14,527 bases of DNA from an uncultured Bacilli bacterium (GCA_944332505.1 CALVKC010000022.1:1-14527); one strand, 5' to 3'. Counted from the stretch's first letter, positions 1 through 6,981 are shown. The notes: generated by a model not told the origin, from the letters alone. Translations and numbers: made by a program.

Positions 1-35
1 GCATCAATTACCACTTTTTTTAAAGCTCTATCCAT
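1..35 (-). CDS. 5' end of an unidentified gene, cut by the window edge
   Basis: Only the first codons are present, reading M-D-R-A-L-K-K-V-V-I-D on the minus strand and running off the left edge. The start is supported by an SD sequence AGGTGAT (positions 40-46) four bases upstream of the ATG, and by a TATAAT box further upstream. It follows the endonuclease gene in the same direction but has its own promoter signals. Too little sequence remains to assign a family. Confidence 0.6.
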   Translation of the reverse strand, partial: MDRALKKVVID

Positions 36-51
36 GTATATCACCTAGAAT

Positions 52-80
52 ATTATATGTGTTTTTTAATTAATGGTTAA
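52..80 (-). promoter_or_regulatory. Putative promoter of the truncated left-edge gene
   Basis: On the minus strand there is a perfect -10 box TATAAT (52-57). A moderate -35 box TTAACC (75-80) lies exactly 17 bases upstream. The predicted start of transcription is near position 45, at the SD of the next gene, so the leader would be very short. The -35 match is only partial. Confidence 0.45.
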
Positions 81-92
81 ATTTAATTAATT

Positions 93-812
93 TTATTCTT
101 TTTTACTATCTCCTGTTTTATAATCTATAATTATTCCTGGTTGTACATTATAAATAAATACATTAAATTTTAAGCCTTCACCATTATCTTCAACTGAATA
201 TGCTTCTATCATTACTCCAGTGGCTACTAAATTATCTTCTTTAAAATACGGTGTTACTCGATATAATACATGATTATTTGTTTCTTCAATATAGGATGTT
301 ACTTCATTTTCAAATTTTAACATTGTTGTTGCATTCATATATCTTGTACAAGTAATTAAATTTTTTTCATTAGCATTTTCACCAGTCAGTTGAAAACCAA
401 TTAAATGACAACGATTGTATAAATAATTTCCACTTACTATATCATATTTAATAGTATGCCATCCGCTAGGTTGAATATTTCCAATACTTTCTCTTTCTTC
501 CGTCGGCATTGTATCTTTACTTACATTAGCATAAGCAACATTACACCTACCTAAATAATCTAAATCACTATATTTTTCAAAACTCTTTGTTGTTTTATCT
601 TCATCAGTAAAATAAGGTTCATTATTATTAATGTATATATATGCTTCACCACTATATTCAGGTATTTCATCAAAATTATAATATTCTATTGAATTATTAT
701 TTTCTAATTTTATATACTCTTCTTGTACATAATAAATAAAATATGCTATTAATATGCATAAAATTATACTTAATATTTTATTATTTCTTTTCTTTTTACT
801 TCTTCTACTCAT
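93..812 (-). CDS. Membrane-anchored DNA/RNA non-specific endonuclease (EndA/NucA-like)
   Basis: A 239-residue protein with a basic N-terminus and one hydrophobic segment at about residues 13-29 (signal anchor), followed by an extracellular nuclease domain. The core motif is YNRCHLIGFQLTGENANEKN (about 132-151), the form of the beta-beta-alpha-metal nuclease motif (DRGH in many members) seen in Firmicutes DNA-entry nucleases. H136 is the expected catalytic base and the following Asn residues the metal ligands. Family members degrade DNA and RNA outside the cell, for nutrition or during DNA uptake; which applies here is unknown. The gene diverges from the 890-1456 gene. No SD precedes the ATG and no alternative start is nearby: see the promoter entry, which predicts a leaderless message. 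Confidence 0.88.
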   Translation of the reverse strand: MSRRSKKKRNNKILSIILCILIAYFIYYVQEEYIKLENNNSIEYYNFDEIPEYSGEAYIYINNNEPYFTDEDKTTKSFEKYSDLDYLGRCNVAYANVSKDTMPTEERESIGNIQPSGWHTIKYDIVSGNYLYNRCHLIGFQLTGENANEKNLITCTRYMNATTMLKFENEVTSYIEETNNHVLYRVTPYFKEDNLVATGVMIEAYSVEDNGEGLKFNVFIYNVQPGIIIDYKTGDSKKE

Positions 813-818
813 AGTTAT

Positions 819-847
819 ATTATACCAAATTTGCTTTATACCTTCAA
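819..847 (-). promoter_or_regulatory. Promoter of the endonuclease gene, predicted leaderless
   Basis: Minus-strand -35 TTGAAG (842-847), exactly 17 bases, then an extended -10 TGG-TATAAT (TATAAT at 819-824). The -10 ends six bases before the ATG at 812, so initiation at the usual distance falls on or next to the A of the ATG. It overlaps the divergent plus-strand promoter at 831-859. Confidence 0.65.
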
Positions 848-859
848 TTATGTTAAAAT
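831..859 (+). promoter_or_regulatory. Promoter of the 890-1456 gene
   Basis: TTGCTT (831-836), a 17-base spacer, then TAAAAT (854-859). The predicted start of transcription is near 866, followed by the SD GGAAAGGAG (872-880) and ATG at 890. This promoter interleaves with the divergent minus-strand promoter, so the two genes may compete for polymerase. Confidence 0.55.
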
Positions 860-889
860 AATAAGCAATCTGGAAAGGAGATCATATTA

Positions 890-1456
890 ATGGTAAATTT
901 TTGTGGAGAATGTGCATTATATGATATAAATGGCCCTACAAAATGGGGTAATGAAAAATATTGCAAAAAAAAGGGCAAGTATTACCCTCAAGATAGAGTT
1001 GCATGTGAACATTTTTTAAAAAGGATTCAAGAAAAAAATGGATTTCATCAAACAGGATGTTATATAACAACAATTGTTTGTAATATTTTAGGGTATCCAG
1101 ATAATTGTGATTTGTTGGAAACTTTAAGAGAATTTAGAGAAAAGTTTTTAAAACAGCATCAAGAATATATTGGCTTGTTAATGGAATATGATCAAATTGG
1201 ACCTATAATTAGTCAACACTTAGAAAATGACATTGATTCTGTAATTGAAGCAAACCAAGTTTTAAATAATTTTTTATTACCAACATATCAATTAATAAAA
1301 TTACACGATTATGAAAAGGCAGTAAATACTTATCAACAAATGGTTCTTTTTCTAAAATTAAAATATTATTTACTAAGAGATTCAATAGTTGATCATACAC
1401 AAATTTATTCTAGCGACACTTTGGGTAAAGGTAGAATAAGATTAAAAGAAAGTTGA
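890..1456 (+). CDS. Cysteine-rich protein with a CYITT-type motif, function unknown
   Basis: A 188-residue soluble protein preceded by a strong SD (GGAAAGGAG, nine bases before ATG). The N-terminal part has four cysteines, C5-x2-C8-x16-C25-x13-C39, spaced like a metal-binding ribbon. The second part begins at C57 with GCYITTIVCNILG followed by LLETLREFREKFL (about 76-88). This resembles CFI-box-like modules in which a C-[FY]-I-[AT]-T motif is followed by an LR-x-FRD motif. The rest is helical. No signal peptide or membrane segment is seen. I recall similar N-terminal cysteine segment plus CYITT proteins in gut Firmicutes, without known function. It is the only complete plus-strand gene in the window and shares a terminator with the convergent deacylase gene. 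Confidence 0.8.
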   Translation: MVNFCGECALYDINGPTKWGNEKYCKKKGKYYPQDRVACEHFLKRIQEKNGFHQTGCYITTIVCNILGYPDNCDLLETLREFREKFLKQHQEYIGLLMEYDQIGPIISQHLENDIDSVIEANQVLNNFLLPTYQLIKLHDYEKAVNTYQQMVLFLKLKYYLLRDSIVDHTQIYSSDTLGKGRIRLKES

Positions 1457-1474
1457 TAAATTAATCAACTTTTT
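1451..1474. terminator. Bidirectional terminator shared by two convergent genes
   Basis: AGTTGAT (1451-1457), a six-base loop, and ATCAACT (1464-1470) form a 7-bp hairpin. A T-run follows on the plus strand, and TTCTTTT follows on the minus strand. The stop codons of both convergent genes (TGA of the plus gene, TAA of the minus gene at 1461-1463) lie inside the hairpin. Confidence 0.65.
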
Positions 1475-1934
1475 GTTTGCCAACATCTATCCATTCTTTA
1501 TAGTTTGAATATTTTTCTAATTCACTAATACTTAATTTAATTGCACTGTTGCTACTTCCACACGCCGGATAGACAAAATCAAATCTTTTTAAAGATTCAT
1601 CTAAATATACTAAAACATTTTCTTTTATAGCAAATGGACATACTCCACCTGCAGAATGACCAATTAATTCTTCTAATAACTCCGGTTGAATCATTCTAGC
1701 TTTACAACTAAATTGTTGTTTAAATTTACTATTATCAACTTTTGTGTCTCCTGCTAAGACTATTAGAATTGGTTTATCATTCAATATATATGACATAGTT
1801 TTAGCTATATGAGCTTCATCACAACCAAGAGCAATTGCCGCATCATGAACTGTCGCGCTTGATTCAACTAGCTCAATTACATCTTTTTCTTTGTTGTATT
1901 GTTTAAAATATTCTTTTACTTTATCTATTGCCAT
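1461..1934 (-). CDS. YbaK/EbsC-family aminoacyl-tRNA deacylase
   Basis: A 157-residue single-domain protein of the YbaK/ProX editing family. Characteristic elements are the lysine in IAKTM (K45), GDTKVDNSKF (62-71), the glycine loop GHSAGGVCPF (92-101) and ACGSSNSAIKL (124-134). Family members act in trans to hydrolyse mischarged aminoacyl-tRNAs (Ala or Cys on tRNA-Pro, for example). This sequence resembles the stand-alone clostridial type whose substrate I cannot assign. The full length matches the family. The SD AAAGGAAG lies within the last codons of the RDD gene, whose stop is two bases upstream of this ATG, so the two genes form an operon. A TGATATAAT sequence inside the RDD gene (1965-1973) could be an internal promoter. 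Confidence 0.88.
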   Translation of the reverse strand: MAIDKVKEYFKQYNKEKDVIELVESSATVHDAAIALGCDEAHIAKTMSYILNDKPILIVLAGDTKVDNSKFKQQFSCKARMIQPELLEELIGHSAGGVCPFAIKENVLVYLDESLKRFDFVYPACGSSNSAIKLSISELEKYSNYKEWIDVGKQKVD

Positions 1935-1936
1935 TT

Positions 1937-2524
1937 TTACACTTCCTTTATTTCAGTCTTACATATTATATCATGTAATCCTAAATGTTTTTTGCTTAAT
2001 ATTATCATAAATACATTTATATAAAATACTATACTCGCTATTATACTTATTGCAATATTTACATATAAATAATTATTTTCTTTAAATATAAATAAAGCTA
2101 ATATACTTAAAATTTCAAAAAATATATTATATAAAATTATACTTCTAATAGTTAATTTTCCCCATGATATATTATTACTTTTACTACTTATTTTAATATT
2201 AAATACTTTTTTCCCTAACGTTTGATAATTGTTCCACTTTTGAAAACCAACAAAGTATAATAAATATACTATAATAGAACTTATTGATATACTAATGCTA
2301 TACTTATCTAAATTATAATAAGTCATTTTATATTCTTTAGAGTCTATTATGGAAATATTATTATCTAATATTTCTTCATAATAATCATAATAATCGTTGT
2401 AAGCACTAACATATTCATCATAATTAGGATTTAAAAATCTAATTTGACTAATTAAAGTTATTAAAAGTACTATAAATATATAATCTATTATATATGCACT
2501 TATTCTTTTAATCGTTATATTCAT
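1937..2524 (-). CDS. RDD-family membrane protein
   Basis: A 195-residue protein matching the RDD family. KRISAYIIDYIFI (6-18) has the Arg...Asp pair at the start of the first helix. A long polar loop rich in Asp and Tyr follows, then a second helix. The conserved segment QTLGKKVFNIKI (about 100-111) comes next, two more hydrophobic helices follow, and the C-terminus HDIICKTEI is typical. RDD proteins are small integral membrane proteins, some linked to ion or solute transport; no substrate can be given here. A weak SD (AAGTGATG) precedes the ATG. Its promoter overlaps the terminator of the upstream protease gene. Confidence 0.82.
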   Translation of the reverse strand: MNITIKRISAYIIDYIFIVLLITLISQIRFLNPNYDEYVSAYNDYYDYYEEILDNNISIIDSKEYKMTYYNLDKYSISISISSIIVYLLYFVGFQKWNNYQTLGKKVFNIKISSKSNNISWGKLTIRSIILYNIFFEILSILALFIFKENNYLYVNIAISIIASIVFYINVFMIILSKKHLGLHDIICKTEIKEV

Positions 2525-2540
2525 TACACATCACTTCTAT

Positions 2541-2569
2541 ATTTTATAATTTAATTTTAAAAAAAGCAA
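2541..2569 (-). promoter_or_regulatory. Promoter of the RDD-deacylase operon
   Basis: TTGCTT (2564-2569), a 17-base spacer, then TAAAAT (2541-2546) on the minus strand. The -35 and -10 hexamers are identical to those of the 831-859 promoter. The -35 is made from the descending arm of the HtrA terminator and its T-run, so termination and re-initiation signals overlap. Confidence 0.45.
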
Positions 2570-2587
2570 ACATTTTAAGTTGTTTGC
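2559..2587 (-). terminator. Rho-independent terminator of the HtrA gene
   Basis: On the minus strand GCAAACA (2581-2587), an eight-base loop and TGTTTGC (2566-2572) form a 7-bp hairpin followed by seven T residues (2559-2565). The TAA stop codon of the protease gene (2575-2577) lies in the loop. Confidence 0.75.
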
Positions 2588-3705
2588 CCACTACTTCCTA
2601 AAGTAATAGTTAGTGTTTCTTCTTTGCCATCTCTATTAACTGTTATTTTTATTTTATCACCAATTTTTTGTTGGTACAAATAGTATTTTAAATATGCTGT
2701 GCTAGTTACTTCTTTTCCTTCAATTGCTACTATTATATCGTTAGCTTTCATACCACCATTTTCAGCAGGACTATTTTTTTCTACACTTGTTACTATTACT
2801 CCACTATCTAATCCAGAATTTCTGATTATACTATAGTATTGAGTAAAGTAAGAATTAGAAAAGTCTAACATAGTTACTCCTAAATATGGATAGTTTGCTA
2901 CTTCACCATTAATAATTTCTTCAGCTTTAGAAATAGCATCTTCAATTGGAATTGCAAATCCCATTCCTTCAACTCCATCACTTACTAGTTTTAATGAAGT
3001 TATTCCTATTACTTCTCCATTGGCATTGCATAATGGTCCTCCACTGTTTCCAGAATTAATGGCAGCATCTGTTTGAAGCGTTTTCATAACGTAATCGCTT
3101 GTATTAGAACTATCAAGCGATACTTCTACCATACGATCTTTGCCTGATATTATTCCTCTTGTTACTGTCCATGAATAAGCATTGTCAAGTGGTGCTCCAA
3201 CTGCAAAAGCAGTGTCTCCTACTCTTGTTTCTTCATTGTTACCAATTTCTGCAACTTGATATTCTCCTTTGCTTTCAATTGATAATACTGCTATGTCTTG
3301 ATACTTGTCAAAACCTACAATTTCTGTTTCTACTATAGAACCATCAGTAAATGTTACAGTTACATGATTTCCATCTTCAATAACATGGTAATTTGTTAGT
3401 AAATAATACGTATTTCCATCTTGTTTGTAAACAAATCCTGTCCCTGATGCAATATATCTATCATTACTATATGTTGATACAACTACTACTGCATCGTATA
3501 TTTTTGACACAGCTTCTGCTATTCCTGTGTCTGTTATAGTTACTTTTTTATCTTCTTTAATTACAGATTCTGTTATTGATGTTGGAAAAAAGTATATAAT
3601 TGCATACATTGCTAAACATCCTACAAAAAATATAATTATGTGTGTTATTATTTTTTGTGAAACATTCTTTTCTTTAGTTTTTTCCATATTAAATTTTTCA
3701 TTCAT
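2575..3705 (-). CDS. HtrA/DegP-type trypsin-like serine protease with PDZ domain
   Basis: About 376 residues from the chosen ATG at 3705. One membrane anchor lies at about residues 18-41, then a protease domain facing outward with a complete triad: His107 in TNYHVIEDG, Asp137 in YQDIAVLSI, Ser221 in SGNSGGPL. A PDZ domain covers about residues 272-370. Such proteases degrade misfolded envelope proteins. A TTG at 3714 could extend the frame by three codons, but it abuts GAGGA, which is the likely SD, so the ATG at 3705 (nine bases after GAGGA) is preferred. The stop of the upstream Abi gene is one base before this ATG (TAA-A-ATG). No convincing promoter is seen between them, which suggests co-transcription and coupled translation. 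Confidence 0.93.
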   Translation of the reverse strand: MNEKFNMEKTKEKNVSQKIITHIIIFFVGCLAMYAIIYFFPTSITESVIKEDKKVTITDTGIAEAVSKIYDAVVVVSTYSNDRYIASGTGFVYKQDGNTYYLLTNYHVIEDGNHVTVTFTDGSIVETEIVGFDKYQDIAVLSIESKGEYQVAEIGNNEETRVGDTAFAVGAPLDNAYSWTVTRGIISGKDRMVEVSLDSSNTSDYVMKTLQTDAAINSGNSGGPLCNANGEVIGITSLKLVSDGVEGMGFAIPIEDAISKAEEIINGEVANYPYLGVTMLDFSNSYFTQYYSIIRNSGLDSGVIVTSVEKNSPAENGGMKANDIIVAIEGKEVTSTAYLKYYLYQQKIGDKIKITVNRDGKEETLTITLGSSGQTT

Positions 3706-3706
3706 T

Positions 3707-4636
3707 TTAAACAATCCTCACTATCTCTTTATAATTGTTTGGTAACCCCATTTCATGTAATACTTTTTCTATTCGTATTACTTTTAGTTTCCCTTCTAAA
3801 CGATCTATTTCATAACTTATTTCATTCATAAATAATGTGAAATCATCATTATTTAATATTGACTTTAATATAATAATTAATGCAAATAAATCATTTTTTC
3901 CATAAATGTATTCTCCTTCCGATTTAGTTATATATAATAATTTATGATATTTTGTATCTTCAATAGATTTTTGAATCTTATTACAATAACAAATATCTTC
4001 ATGAGCACATAAATTTCGATAATTTGCTAGTATTGGTAAATATTCTATCATACTATAAACATCGATATTAAAGGCTTGAGCAATTTCTAGTTGATCTTGA
4101 TACTGTAAAACAGTATATAATTCACCTACTATTCCAAATGATAATACTTTTACTACTACCCATAATGGAATGTATCCATAATTTATTAAATAATGGGCCG
4201 TTGCAGCATGTTGTTTACCATTTACATTAATTTGTCTTCGCATCTTTCTTATTAAATCATTAATTTGCTTTTTCTTTTTTGAATCTCGAACAAAATTATG
4301 GGGGTTTAAATAATTATTTTCTTTAAAACCATGGTTCTTACTCATTACATATGATAATATACTCTTTAAATTGTTTTCAACAATGAGAATATTTTTAAAA
4401 ATTATGTTTCTTATTTGCCTATCAAAAGTAAACATTGCATAGAGCTCTCTAAAATTTGTTCCCTCTAAATATGTTCTGTTATCACTACCTAAAAAAAGAT
4501 GCCGATAGCCGCTTAAAAAGAAATAGTTTTCTCTAAGTAATATTGATTTTGCACTATCAATATCATCTATTATTAAACCTTTACTTTTTAAAATGTCAAT
4601 TTGTTCATCTAATGTTTTAAATGTCTTGGATTTCAC
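3707..4636 (-). CDS. Abi_2-family (AbiD/AbiF-like) HEPN protein, possible phage-defence or toxin RNase
   Basis: The protein matches the Abi_2 family: FKTLDEQIDILKSKGLII near the start, YFFLSGYRHLF, FTFDRQIRNIIFKNILIVEN, then IPLWVVVKVLSFGIVGELY and YRNLCAHEDICY. The last contains Arg-x4-His (R207, H212), the HEPN-type RNase signature. Family members include lactococcal abortive-infection proteins. An ATG at 4663 would add nine residues, but it overlaps a TATAAT box and has no SD. The GTG at 4636 has AAAGGCGG (4645-4652) eight bases upstream and gives a family-like N-terminus, so it is preferred (309 aa). No partner antitoxin gene is seen. The gene sits directly upstream of the HtrA gene, one base apart. 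Confidence 0.85.
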   Translation of the reverse strand: MKSKTFKTLDEQIDILKSKGLIIDDIDSAKSILLRENYFFLSGYRHLFLGSDNRTYLEGTNFRELYAMFTFDRQIRNIIFKNILIVENNLKSILSYVMSKNHGFKENNYLNPHNFVRDSKKKKQINDLIRKMRRQINVNGKQHAATAHYLINYGYIPLWVVVKVLSFGIVGELYTVLQYQDQLEIAQAFNIDVYSMIEYLPILANYRNLCAHEDICYCNKIQKSIEDTKYHKLLYITKSEGEYIYGKNDLFALIIILKSILNNDDFTLFMNEISYEIDRLEGKLKVIRIEKVLHEMGLPNNYKEIVRIV

Positions 4637-4661
4637 ACAACAAACCGCCTTTACTTTAAAC

Positions 4662-4670
4662 ATTATATCA
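4662..4670 (-). promoter_or_regulatory. Extended -10 promoter of the Abi-HtrA unit
   Basis: TGA-TATAAT on the minus strand (TATAAT at 4662-4667), preceded by TTTG. No good -35 lies 16-18 bases upstream, which is typical of extended -10 promoters. The start of transcription is predicted near 4655. That excludes the ATG at 4663 as a start and supports the GTG at 4636. Confidence 0.55.
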
Positions 4671-4695
4671 CAAATGACATAATAAATATACTATT

Positions 4696-4713
4696 CTTTA
4701 ATGTCTTTAATGT
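4696..4713 (-). repeat. Tandem 9-base direct repeat upstream of the Abi promoter
   Basis: The minus strand reads ACATTAAAG twice with no gap. The pair lies just upstream of where the -35 region would be, a position suited to an activator or an upstream polymerase contact. It may also be a chance feature of AT-rich DNA. Confidence 0.4.
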
Positions 4714-4741
4714 AAAAAAATTGTGAGAAAAAAGTGAATTG

Positions 4742-5560
4742 TTATTTTTTCCCTAATATTAATTTGTAATCTTCAGCTATTCTTTTTTCATTTATATTAA
4801 AATTTGCGGCATTATTATCTAATAAAAAAGGAATTTTATGTTTTATTAAATAATTTTCATCAATTACTACTACGCCATCACTTCCAACATTATACACTTC
4901 ATATCCAAGCATTGCTAAGTATTTCCCAAAATTAAAATGAATCCCTTTGTTTTGTGAATCTACTATGTTGCCATGAGTAATAAATATTTTCTCTCTATCC
5001 ACTAAATGAATAAAATCTTTTAGTAGTTCTCCGTTTTCTTGCATATATCCGAAGTCTTTGGTTAAACTTTTATCTAATGTATTTAGTAATACTTGGGTAA
5101 ATAGTGAAGGATTTTCTAAACTGTCTAGTAAATCTTTGGAATATACTAAAAAACTACCTTGTATTGAAGGATGAACTGCTAGAACTTTTGAAACATTAGA
5201 AAATTGTGAACAATATAATGCAATTGTTCCACCATTGGAAAACCCTAAAATATCTACATTTTTTAATCCATATTCTTTCATTGCTTTATATATCGAATAA
5301 GCAAATATCATATTTGTAATGTTTTTATTTGTTATATCATAATCATATACCCATAAATATGGTGTATGGTATGTTTCATCATAATAAAATTTCTTACTAA
5401 GGGTTTTAATACCTAAACAATTTAGTAAATATTGAATTTTAGGGTCTAACTGACCATTAATAAATATTAGTGGTTTTTCTAAAGTACTACTAGCTTTATA
5501 AAATCTACCAAAACTATCTTGATATATTAGTTCTAATTCATTTTTATTAATTTGTTTCAT
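4742..5560 (-). CDS. Alpha/beta-hydrolase-fold protein, substrate unknown
   Basis: A 272-residue cytoplasmic protein with no signal peptide. The nucleophile elbow is clear: VDILGFSNGGTIALY (about 102-116) with Ser108 in G-x-S-x-G, preceded by a helix (MIFAYSIYKAMKEYG) and a beta strand, as in lipase/esterase-type hydrolases. An early strand and loop, LIFINGQLDP (31-40), may form the oxyanion region. The C-terminal acid and His of the triad cannot be assigned with confidence (candidates lie in about 196-234). The start ATG has SD AAGTGAT (5566-5572) and an extended -10 promoter overlapping the amidase stop codon. The product could be an esterase or lipase-like enzyme; no substrate can be given. 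No clear terminator follows. Confidence 0.7.
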   Translation of the reverse strand: MKQINKNELELIYQDSFGRFYKASSTLEKPLIFINGQLDPKIQYLLNCLGIKTLSKKFYYDETYHTPYLWVYDYDITNKNITNMIFAYSIYKAMKEYGLKNVDILGFSNGGTIALYCSQFSNVSKVLAVHPSIQGSFLVYSKDLLDSLENPSLFTQVLLNTLDKSLTKDFGYMQENGELLKDFIHLVDREKIFITHGNIVDSQNKGIHFNFGKYLAMLGYEVYNVGSDGVVVIDENYLIKHKIPFLLDNNAANFNINEKRIAEDYKLILGKK

Positions 5561-5579
5561 AAATAATCACTTGGTTGAT

Positions 5580-5588
5580 ATTATATCA
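5580..5588 (-). promoter_or_regulatory. Extended -10 promoter of the alpha/beta-hydrolase gene
   Basis: TTGTGATATAAT on the minus strand (TATAAT at 5580-5585, TGA at 5586-5588). The same 12 bases occur at the Abi promoter. No good -35 is visible. The amidase stop codon TAG (5600-5602) lies just upstream. Confidence 0.55.
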
Positions 5589-5599
5589 CAATTTTTAAT

Positions 5600-6250
5600 C
5601 TAGGGATTATAATATTTAACTAGTGAATCCGCTATTGTTTTAGCTAACTTATTTTGATATTCTTCAGTTATTAGTTTTGCTCTTTCTTCATTATTAGATA
5701 AAAAACCACATTCTATTAATACCCCCGGCTTTTCTAACTTTTTATACATGTATGTTGATGTCGGTATTTCTTTTACTTCTCTATTACTTTTTAAATTGTT
5801 ATTTAAATATTCTTGAATGCTAGTTGCTAATTCATAATTATCTTTATTGTAAAATACTTGAGCTCCATAATACTTTGTATTTGTTAAATAATTAAGATGT
5901 ATTGATAAATACATATCTGTATATTTATTATTTATAATTTTTATTCGATTATCAAAATCTGTTTTCTTTCGATGATTCATTTCTCCATAACTTAAATCTG
6001 CGTCACTATCTCTCGTTAAAATAACTGTTGCTCCATATTCACTTAAATATTTTTCTAAATTAAGTGCTATTTTTAAATTTATGTCTTTTTCAAAAATTTC
6101 TTGATAACTTGTTCCCGGATCTTTTCCCCCATGTCCAGCATCAACTACTATTACTTTTCCTTGCAATGGTAAGTCTGCTTTAACTGGTAAATTAAATAAT
6201 AATAAAAACATAATTATAAATGATAATAATATTTTAAAATAGTATTTCAT
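5600..6250 (-). CDS. N-acetylmuramoyl-L-alanine amidase (Amidase_3, CwlD-like)
   Basis: A 216-residue exported zinc amidase that cuts the bond between MurNAc and the stem peptide of peptidoglycan. A signal peptide or anchor covers about residues 5-25. The catalytic domain follows directly: VIVVDAGHGGKDPGT (33-47, zinc ligand H40), E54 in EIFEKDINL, LSIHLN (115-120, zinc ligand H118) and the catalytic Glu in GVLIECGFLSN (E180). There is no SH3 or other wall-binding domain, so the protein is only the signal plus catalytic core. In size and layout it resembles CwlD, which acts on spore cortex, but nothing nearby shows that this organism sporulates. No SD is obvious before the ATG at 6250. Confidence 0.92.
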   Translation of the reverse strand: MKYYFKILLSFIIMFLLLFNLPVKADLPLQGKVIVVDAGHGGKDPGTSYQEIFEKDINLKIALNLEKYLSEYGATVILTRDSDADLSYGEMNHRKKTDFDNRIKIINNKYTDMYLSIHLNYLTNTKYYGAQVFYNKDNYELATSIQEYLNNNLKSNREVKEIPTSTYMYKKLEKPGVLIECGFLSNNEERAKLITEEYQNKLAKTIADSLVKYYNP

Positions 6251-6284
6251 AATATAATATTTATTCTTAAATTTATTTTTTATT

Positions 6285-6320
6285 AAAAAATAATGTTGAT
6301 AATTTATAAATTATCAACAT
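6285..6320 (-). terminator. Rho-independent terminator after the RluA-type gene
   Basis: A perfect 28-base palindrome (6293-6320) can form a 12-bp stem with a four-base loop, followed on the minus strand by TA and six T residues. The last codons and the TAA stop of the pseudouridine synthase gene are inside the hairpin. The stem is AT-rich, so it is less stable than its length suggests. Confidence 0.65.
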
Positions 6321-6981
6321 CTTCTTTAAATAAACTCCATGGATATTTTTGTGTATTTGGTAAGCTTTTAAAAATCATTGTTTCATCTTTTGTAGGATGT
6401 TTAAATTCTAATCTTGTTGCCCATAATGCTAATTGATTTCCAACTTTGGCATTTTTGTTGTATCTAAGATCTCCCCAAAGAGGAAAACCTCTACTAGCAA
6501 ATTGAATTCTAATTTGATGCTTTCTACCTGTTATTAAATTTATTGATACTAAAGTTTTATCTTCTTTAATATCTAATACCCTATATTCTAATTTCGATTC
6601 TTTTCCTGAATCATCTATAGTTACTTTATTATCTTTATTTAAAATTTTATCTTCTAAAACTCCATTGTGATTTAACTTTCCATCAATGATTGCTAAGTAT
6701 GTTTTTTTAAATTCATGATTTTTTATAGAAATAGATAGCCTTGCTGCTGCTTTGCTAGTTTTAGCAAAAACTATTATTCCTCCGACAGGTCTATCTAAAC
6801 GATGTACTAAACCTAAATAAACATTCCCTGGTTTTTGATATTTTTCTTTTAAATATTTTTTTGTTTGGGTTAATAGATCTAAATCATGGGTACTATCCGC
6901 TTGGACTAACATATTAACTTTTTTTTCTACTACTATAATATGATTGTCTTCATATAGTATTTTAATTTTGCCATCTTCCAT
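6304..6981 (-). CDS. RluA-family RNA pseudouridine synthase
   Basis: About 225 residues from the ATG at 6981 (a GTG at 6990 would add three). The catalytic motif VHRLDRPVGG contains the essential Asp (D63). ILYEDNHIIVVEK at the N-terminus, AKTSKAAARLS, KTYLAIIDG, LITGRKHQIRIQFASRG and WGDLRYN are all typical of the RluA/RluC/RluD family, which converts uridine to pseudouridine in rRNA or tRNA. There is no S4 RNA-binding domain, so it is the short single-domain form, and the target site cannot be deduced. The start lies inside the end of the upstream methyltransferase gene (20-base overlap), so the two RNA-modification genes are probably co-translated. The SD is weak in either case. Confidence 0.9.
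   Translation of the reverse strand: MEDGKIKILYEDNHIIVVEKKVNMLVQADSTHDLDLLTQTKKYLKEKYQKPGNVYLGLVHRLDRPVGGIIVFAKTSKAAARLSISIKNHEFKKTYLAIIDGKLNHNGVLEDKILNKDNKVTIDDSGKESKLEYRVLDIKEDKTLVSINLITGRKHQIRIQFASRGFPLWGDLRYNKNAKVGNQLALWATRLEFKHPTKDETMIFKSLPNTQKYPWSLFKEDVDNL

Noticed and set aside
69..95. AT-only inverted repeat after the endonuclease gene as terminator
   Set aside because: The stem is only A and T, and the bases after it on the minus strand are A-rich rather than T-rich.
1965..1973. TGATATAAT inside the RDD gene as a promoter for the deacylase gene
   Set aside because: It encodes the conserved Asp-Ile-Ile of the RDD tail and has no -35; possible but not separable from chance.
6251..6292. 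Promoter or SD for the amidase gene
   Set aside because: Only A/T-rich sequence with several weak -10-like hexamers; no combination with a -35 and no SD could be defended.
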